This document shows positions 59,970 to 64,000 of a DNA stretch of 64,000 nucleotides, one piece after another. The DNA lies in contig WHUX01000253.1 in the NCBI GenBank assembly GCA_015179025.1, positions 1 to 64,000 of the forward strand, written 5' to 3'. This DNA is from Terfezia claveryi (taxonomy: Eukaryota > Ascomycota > Pezizomycetes > Pezizales > Pezizaceae). Each line of letters opens with the position of its first letter. Positions within the stretch are counted from its first letter, which is position 1. The position numbers and the translations under genes are program-made. The notes under the pieces are model-generated. The model worked only from the letters and a program-made list of their open reading frames with translations, had not been told where the DNA came from and ran no database searches.

Positions 59970-60599
59970 ATTATAAATAGTACTAGATAGTATTTATTTA
60001 GTATAGTTTATACAATCTATATTATAGATATAGATATTTATATATTTTAGTTCCACTGAGGTAGAACCTCAGAAGGGTAGGGAGATTACTATATGGAATA
60101 TTCTATTAGGGAACAGTAATTAACTAATATAATCTATCTTATATAAATTTATACTATCTAAGCTATATAATTTTAATCTGATTAGTATATAAGCTTTCTA
60201 GTAGATGCTTGTTTCTGTATATTCTATCTATGGATTCCAGAGGGAATCTAGCAGCCTAATTATACTTCTTTAAGATCTGATAACTAAAGAAATAAATACA
60301 ATAACAGATAGTATACTAAAAGGTAGTACACTATACAAAAGAAGTTATATAGCCATAATAATAGTTATATGGCTTAAAACAATAGTTATATAGCTATAAT
60401 AAGGGTGTACTTATATGGCAAGTTCTATAGAATTCCCCATGGCAAATTTTGTATACTATTGAGGTTTATCAAATAGTAAGAAGTGGTAGAAGGCTAGTCC
60501 TTCAACTGAGAGGCTTAGTTATATAATATAGTAGTAATATAGGAAATACAAAAGTATATAATCAATTATATAAATAATAAAACAATGTTTTCTATTATA
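59970..60599 (-). repeat. D1 5' LTR
   Basis: TATTATAAATAGTACTAG (TG to TA) ... TTCTATTATA, 630 bp. The most transition-rich of the D LTRs. Confidence 0.85.
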
Positions 60600-60929
60600 T
60601 TTAGGAATCACTGGTATATATAAATTAGAAAATGTTAAGGCAAACTATAGAAGAGAATGAGTAAAGGTCTATTAAAAGGTATTAGCATATAATTAGGAGC
60701 CTAGTGATAAATATTAAAATATAGATATTATAGCAAAATTCTATAGTAACAGTAGTGAAGTGATAGGCCTCTTAGAGGATGTATTATAATATTAAGTAGA
60801 GAAGTGAGTATAGTAGTAATAGTACAGGACTATCAGAGTTAGGAGAAAGATAATATAGGCTTAGCAGTTTATTATTTGGAGCACTGAAGGTATCAAGTAC
60901 TATAAAGGCAAACTAAATTTCTTTTTGGT
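60600..60929. other. AT-rich flank, nothing recognised
   Basis: Purine-rich plus strand without a recognisable domain. It should be either gypsy C upstream sequence or the start of the next remnant. Confidence 0.4.
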
Positions 60930-61200
60930 ATAATATAAATTTAAAACTAAAATTAATATTAATAATATAGATTATAAAGTTTAAGTTATAGAAGTATATA
61001 AATTTCAAACTATATTTAATATATTATTTATTATATTTAGAACTAGAGTTATATAATAAGAAGATTGTAATATACTTACTATCTTTTAGAATACTATAAA
61101 CAACTTGTTTTAAGATGAATTAGAAATCTTTATATATATCTACATTAATAATATCTTTATTTTTAGTAGATACTTCTTTTTATATACTACAACAATATAT
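60930..61200 (+). pseudogene. gypsy RT palm fragment
   Basis: Plus strand reads TKFKTKI..., EDCNILTIFQNTINNLF and DELEIFIYIYINNIFIFS. This matches the gypsy motifs CNAPATFQxxMNxxF and VYxDDILIFS with D-D changed to N-N. Short and broken, not A or D by sequence. It is the last repeat remnant before the host-gene region. Confidence 0.6.
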
Positions 61201-62955
61201 AAATTATATACCTAGTAGTTTATTTAGATACTAGCTATCCAGCAAGCAGCAACTTCATATATTACCCTTACAAAGGAAATAGAGAGCTTGATAAGACAGC
61301 TGAGACTTAAACTATACTAAAGTCCAAGTACAAAGCGCCCGGTTAAGGTAAGATGAGATTTACTATCCTATATCTCAGGCTGACTATCTTGGACAATTAT
61401 GATTGGGTTTTTACCTAGCCCAAGTCGATCGCTTTCCCAGAGGACTGGATTATGTGCATGTGGCATTTAGGCATCACCTGACTGCTTACTATCAACCCTA
61501 AGCAGTTGCATTACCCCTCGGCAGAGGTGACGGTACCTACTGCAGCTTTAGTGGTGGTGAAGCCGGTATCGAAATTCATTGGGGAGATCAAGATCCAAGA
61601 TTGTCTGGTTGTGATCCCAATTCGATAGAGTAGTATTACTCGTTACCACCATGAATTGTTGCACGCTGAAGCCTCAAGTGGCCTATGGGATTTAGGAATA
61701 CAAGCTGTGCAGCTCGCAACAATTCATGGGGGTAACGAGTACTATAGCAATCAAGGAACCTTGCACCAGCGTGATAAAGACAACAAGAACAAGATGGTAT
61801 GTACTGAGTACAAGGGGGTTGCTTTTCGCGTAACCGGGCTTCGCAGTGTCTTAGGCTTCACGAGAGGCGAAGCGAAAGACAAGCATAAACTACACATCGT
61901 GCAGGCTGGGCGACGTCTGGCGGTCTGTTTAAAAATCAGACAAACCACAAGCGCAAATTGCGTTATCGAAGCCCACAACGAGTGGATGGTCAACTAGCAT
62001 AGAGCTAACGTAGATATTTGTTTTGTGACGGCAACGTCCGACAGCTGTGGTGCGAGATTGGACAAGTGCGTGGGGAAGGAGCAATTACAGTAGTCGATCC
62101 GATCATAATGACAAGCCGGACTAACGAAACCCCCGGTCTGGGTTACCCCCATTCTCCTCCCGACTGCGCCTTCGCCGCCCAGCCCGTAAATCTGGAACCT
62201 CGAGTCCAAATGTAGTAGGGACTTCTGTTGTCGTCTATCGCCATATATTCAGAGGATTGCGTGCTTTTAATACACAAAGCAGTCTTTCAGCCAACATCGC
62301 ATCCCAGGTATCCCATCTTATTCAAGAGGAGCATAATAATTGCAACCAGACTTGCAATAATGGGAGGTTAGCAAACCAAAGCTTATACCCAACCAGGCTA
62401 AGTTTATACTTAATTTGTTGGAAACTTGACCTCGGTTAGGTCTGGCTGGACAATATTGGGGTACGTGGTGAATTGACTGACAAGCACGCCAGCTGTCTTG
62501 TGTCATAGACTCTCACTTACGTACCGCCCGGATTCAGCTCAATTTGATAGGACACGGTATATCACCGTAACCTTAAACTTGGGGGTTGAGACAGGCAGGT
62601 CCTGTCCTTGTGCATCGATGATTAGCAACCGAGCATGAGCTCGAGAAATGTACTCGAGTATCTCCAACTATTACAGTACAACTGAATAGAGAATGGGTAG
62701 TACCGATCCCCGGTTTCTAAATGATCTTTGGCTCCAGTTACACCAAGACACTGGACCCACCCCCAAGAACCACAGGCACCGAACTAAGTTGATCAATTAG
62801 TATCTTATTATCGACATAATTGCGTGGGATATGTGCCGGGCTTCTTATATTGCACAACATCTCTCCCCCAGTTCCACAACCCTTCCACAGACAAGCTTTG
62901 TCCCAAAGGCTTCTGGGAGGAGAACGCATTTAAGTGGCCTTCCTTTAGTAGCACA
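61201..62955. other. intergenic region between repeats and permease
   Basis: Composition rises from AT-rich to mixed over ~61250-61350. I see no convincing gene. A 113-codon open frame (61656-61997) has no recognisable motif and contains one arm of an inverted repeat. No tRNA or rRNA recognised. The last few hundred bases presumably hold the permease promoter and 5' UTR. Confidence 0.5.
61639..61739. repeat. 24-bp inverted repeat with 53-bp loop
   Basis: CTCGTTACCACCATGAATTG (61639-) plus TTGC, and GCAACAATTCATGGGGGTAA plus CGAG (61716-61739) are complementary at 23 of 24 positions. The loop 61663-61715 is not symmetric. Could be a cruciform or a short TIR element remnant. Confidence 0.8.
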
Positions 62956-64000
62956 ATGGCAAAACAAGACGAAATCACTACCACCTCCGAAACTTCAGCT
63001 GCTGGTGGCCTCAGTTATGGCAGCCCGCCACCGCATTCCGATTATCCACAGTATACCGACCGTACCATCTCGACAAGGGACTGGGCTGCACGAACATTCA
63101 CAGATTTGCCTGGACAGCTGATTTCCTACCTAATGTCATTGTTCCCCATCGCTACATGGATCTACCGATATAACCTCACCTGGCTTACTGGCGATGTATG
63201 AACTATATCTGCAGACCCCATTGCGTCTTGTTACTGACTCTTGATAAATAGGTCATTGCTGGTCTCACGGTTGGAGCGGTTGTTGTTCCCCAGGGCATGA
63301 GTTACGCACTCATTGCAACCTTAGCACCTGAATATGGATTGTATTCGAGCTTCATCGGTGTCTTTATTTATTGCTTTTTTGCAACATCAAAGGATGTAAC
63401 CATTGGAGTAAGGAACTCTAGTTCCGGAGCTTGAGGGAAGCGCATGATGCTAATTGCGCACTGCCTAAAGCCTGTCGCTGTGATGTCCTTGGAAGTTGCA
63501 AAAGTCATTGCGCATGTCAAAGAGCATACTGGAGATCAATACACAAATGCTCAAATTGCTTCAGCTCTCGCTATTATCTGCGGTATTATTTCAGCTGGAA
63601 TTGGCTTTTTGAGGATTGGGTTCATTTTGGAGTTCATTCCTGGTAATCAAGTCTCGAAAATTTTTGAGTGTTCCTCCATGACTGACGTCTGAATTGTAAA
63701 GCCCCTGCTGTCGCTGGTTTTATGACTGGAAGTGCTTTCACGATCGCCACTGGTCAAATACCTGCCTTGCTCGGCATCTCAAAATTATTCAATACTCGGG
63801 CTTCAGCTTACAAAGTAGTCATCAACACTGTTAAGAACGTGCCTCATACTAACCTTGACGCTGCATTTGGTCTTACAGCTCTCTTCGCACTGTACTTCAT
63901 CCGATGGGCATGTGACAAAGCAGGACAACGATGGCCTCAACACAGACGGGCGTTTTTCTTTGCCAATGTCATGAGAAATGGTCTTGTTGTAATTATTGTT
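62956..64000 (+). CDS. SulP-family sulfate permease, 5' part
   Basis: Predicted high-affinity sulfate/proton symporter of the plasma membrane (fungal SUL1/SUL2, Neurospora CYS-14 type). ATG 62956 (MAKQDEITTTSETS) is chosen; an in-frame ATG 44 codons upstream gives an unlikely extension. Exons 62956-63195, 63252-63407, 63471-63642, 63702-64000 (continues); introns of 56, 63 and 59 nt all begin GTA and end AG, with CTGAC/CTAAT-like branch sites. About 289 codons are visible. Key segments: DLPGQLISYLMSLFPIATWI, VIAGLTVGAVVVPQGMSYAL, APEYGLYSSFIGVFIYCFFA, then SKDVTIGPVAVMSLEVAKVI (the SulP signature spans the second junction), and APAVAGFMTGSAFTIATGQ. Hydrophobic segments fit a multi-pass carrier. 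The C-terminal STAS domain lies outside the window. It is the only undamaged host gene seen. Confidence 0.93.

Larger units (their letters stand above)
26362..60599 (-). mobile_element. Ty3/gypsy chromovirus D1, split by D2 and A2
   Basis: Oldest member of family D, minus strand. 3' LTR 26362-26993, coding remnants at 26994-28458, 37452-38484 and 54476-59969, 5' LTR 59970-60599. Coding pieces are collinear with D2 once the two nested elements, each with its own TSD, are removed. Net length is about 9.2 kb including a 400-bp internal tandem duplication. Flanks CCTAT versus TTTAG match 4/5 if C to T is allowed. No frame longer than about 140 codons remains. Confidence 0.85.

Noticed and set aside
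61656..61997. 113-codon frame as a host gene
   Set aside because: No recognised motif, overlaps an inverted-repeat arm, and has no visible intron or conserved context. Kept only as a possibility.
62824..62955. Upstream in-frame ATG for the permease (MGYVPGFLYC...)
   Set aside because: The extra 44 residues look like translated leader. MAKQDEI fits a normal fungal SulP N-terminus better.

Overview
The window is a filamentous-fungal chromosome segment, most likely from a RIP-competent ascomycete (Pezizomycotina). The evidence is the short 56-63 nt spliceosomal introns in the only host gene, the chromodomain Ty3/gypsy and Ty1/copia retrotransposons, and an AT-rich repeat compartment in which decayed copies carry CAG/CAA to TAG/TAA and TGG to TAG/TAA changes, the CpA to TpA signature of repeat-induced point mutation. 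I cannot name the species. About 61 kb is a repeat island. Only the last ~1 kb holds a host gene, the 5' part of a SulP sulfate permease, which runs off the right edge.

Left block (1-18348). A minus-strand gypsy gag remnant (1-780) is followed by a 247-bp TA-flanked MITE. Next is one Ty1/copia element (1791-18348, LTRs at both ends) opened up by later insertions: a GC-rich unknown segment (~2740-3540), a second MITE (4752-4999), an unclassified segment (5753-6507), a non-coding LTR element (6513-9442, TSD ATAAA) and a young chromovirus, A1 (10909-17097, TSD ACTTA). A1 keeps a complete gag frame and a 900-codon pol frame but also has stops and frameshifts.

Middle and right block (18349-60599). 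An old minus-strand gypsy remnant (C) was hit by GypB (19511-26260), a plus-strand, heavily RIP-mutated relative of A1 that later took two MITEs. It was also hit by D1 (26362-60599), a second chromovirus family. D1 was entered by D2 (28459-37451, TSD TAATG) and by A2 (38485-54475, TSD AGCTA). A2 in turn holds a solo D-type LTR (40614-41292, TSD GTCGT) and a whole plus-strand D3 (43448-52354). Target-site duplications support most of these junctions, so relative ages can be read directly. The order of decay (D1 > D2 > A2 > D3) agrees with the nesting.

Two features of the elements stand out. Family A shows a candidate -1 ribosomal frameshift signal at the gag/pol boundary: a G GGA AAA heptamer in A1, a 5-nt spacer and a 9-bp hairpin, with the hairpin retained in A1, A2 and GypB. 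Family D carries about 1.3 kb between RNase H and integrase with two CCHC zinc-knuckle motifs in addition to the gag knuckle; both are seen in D2 and D3, and D1 keeps one clearly and the other with a deletion. The repeat compartment ends at about 61.2-61.3 kb, and the permease gene begins at 62956.
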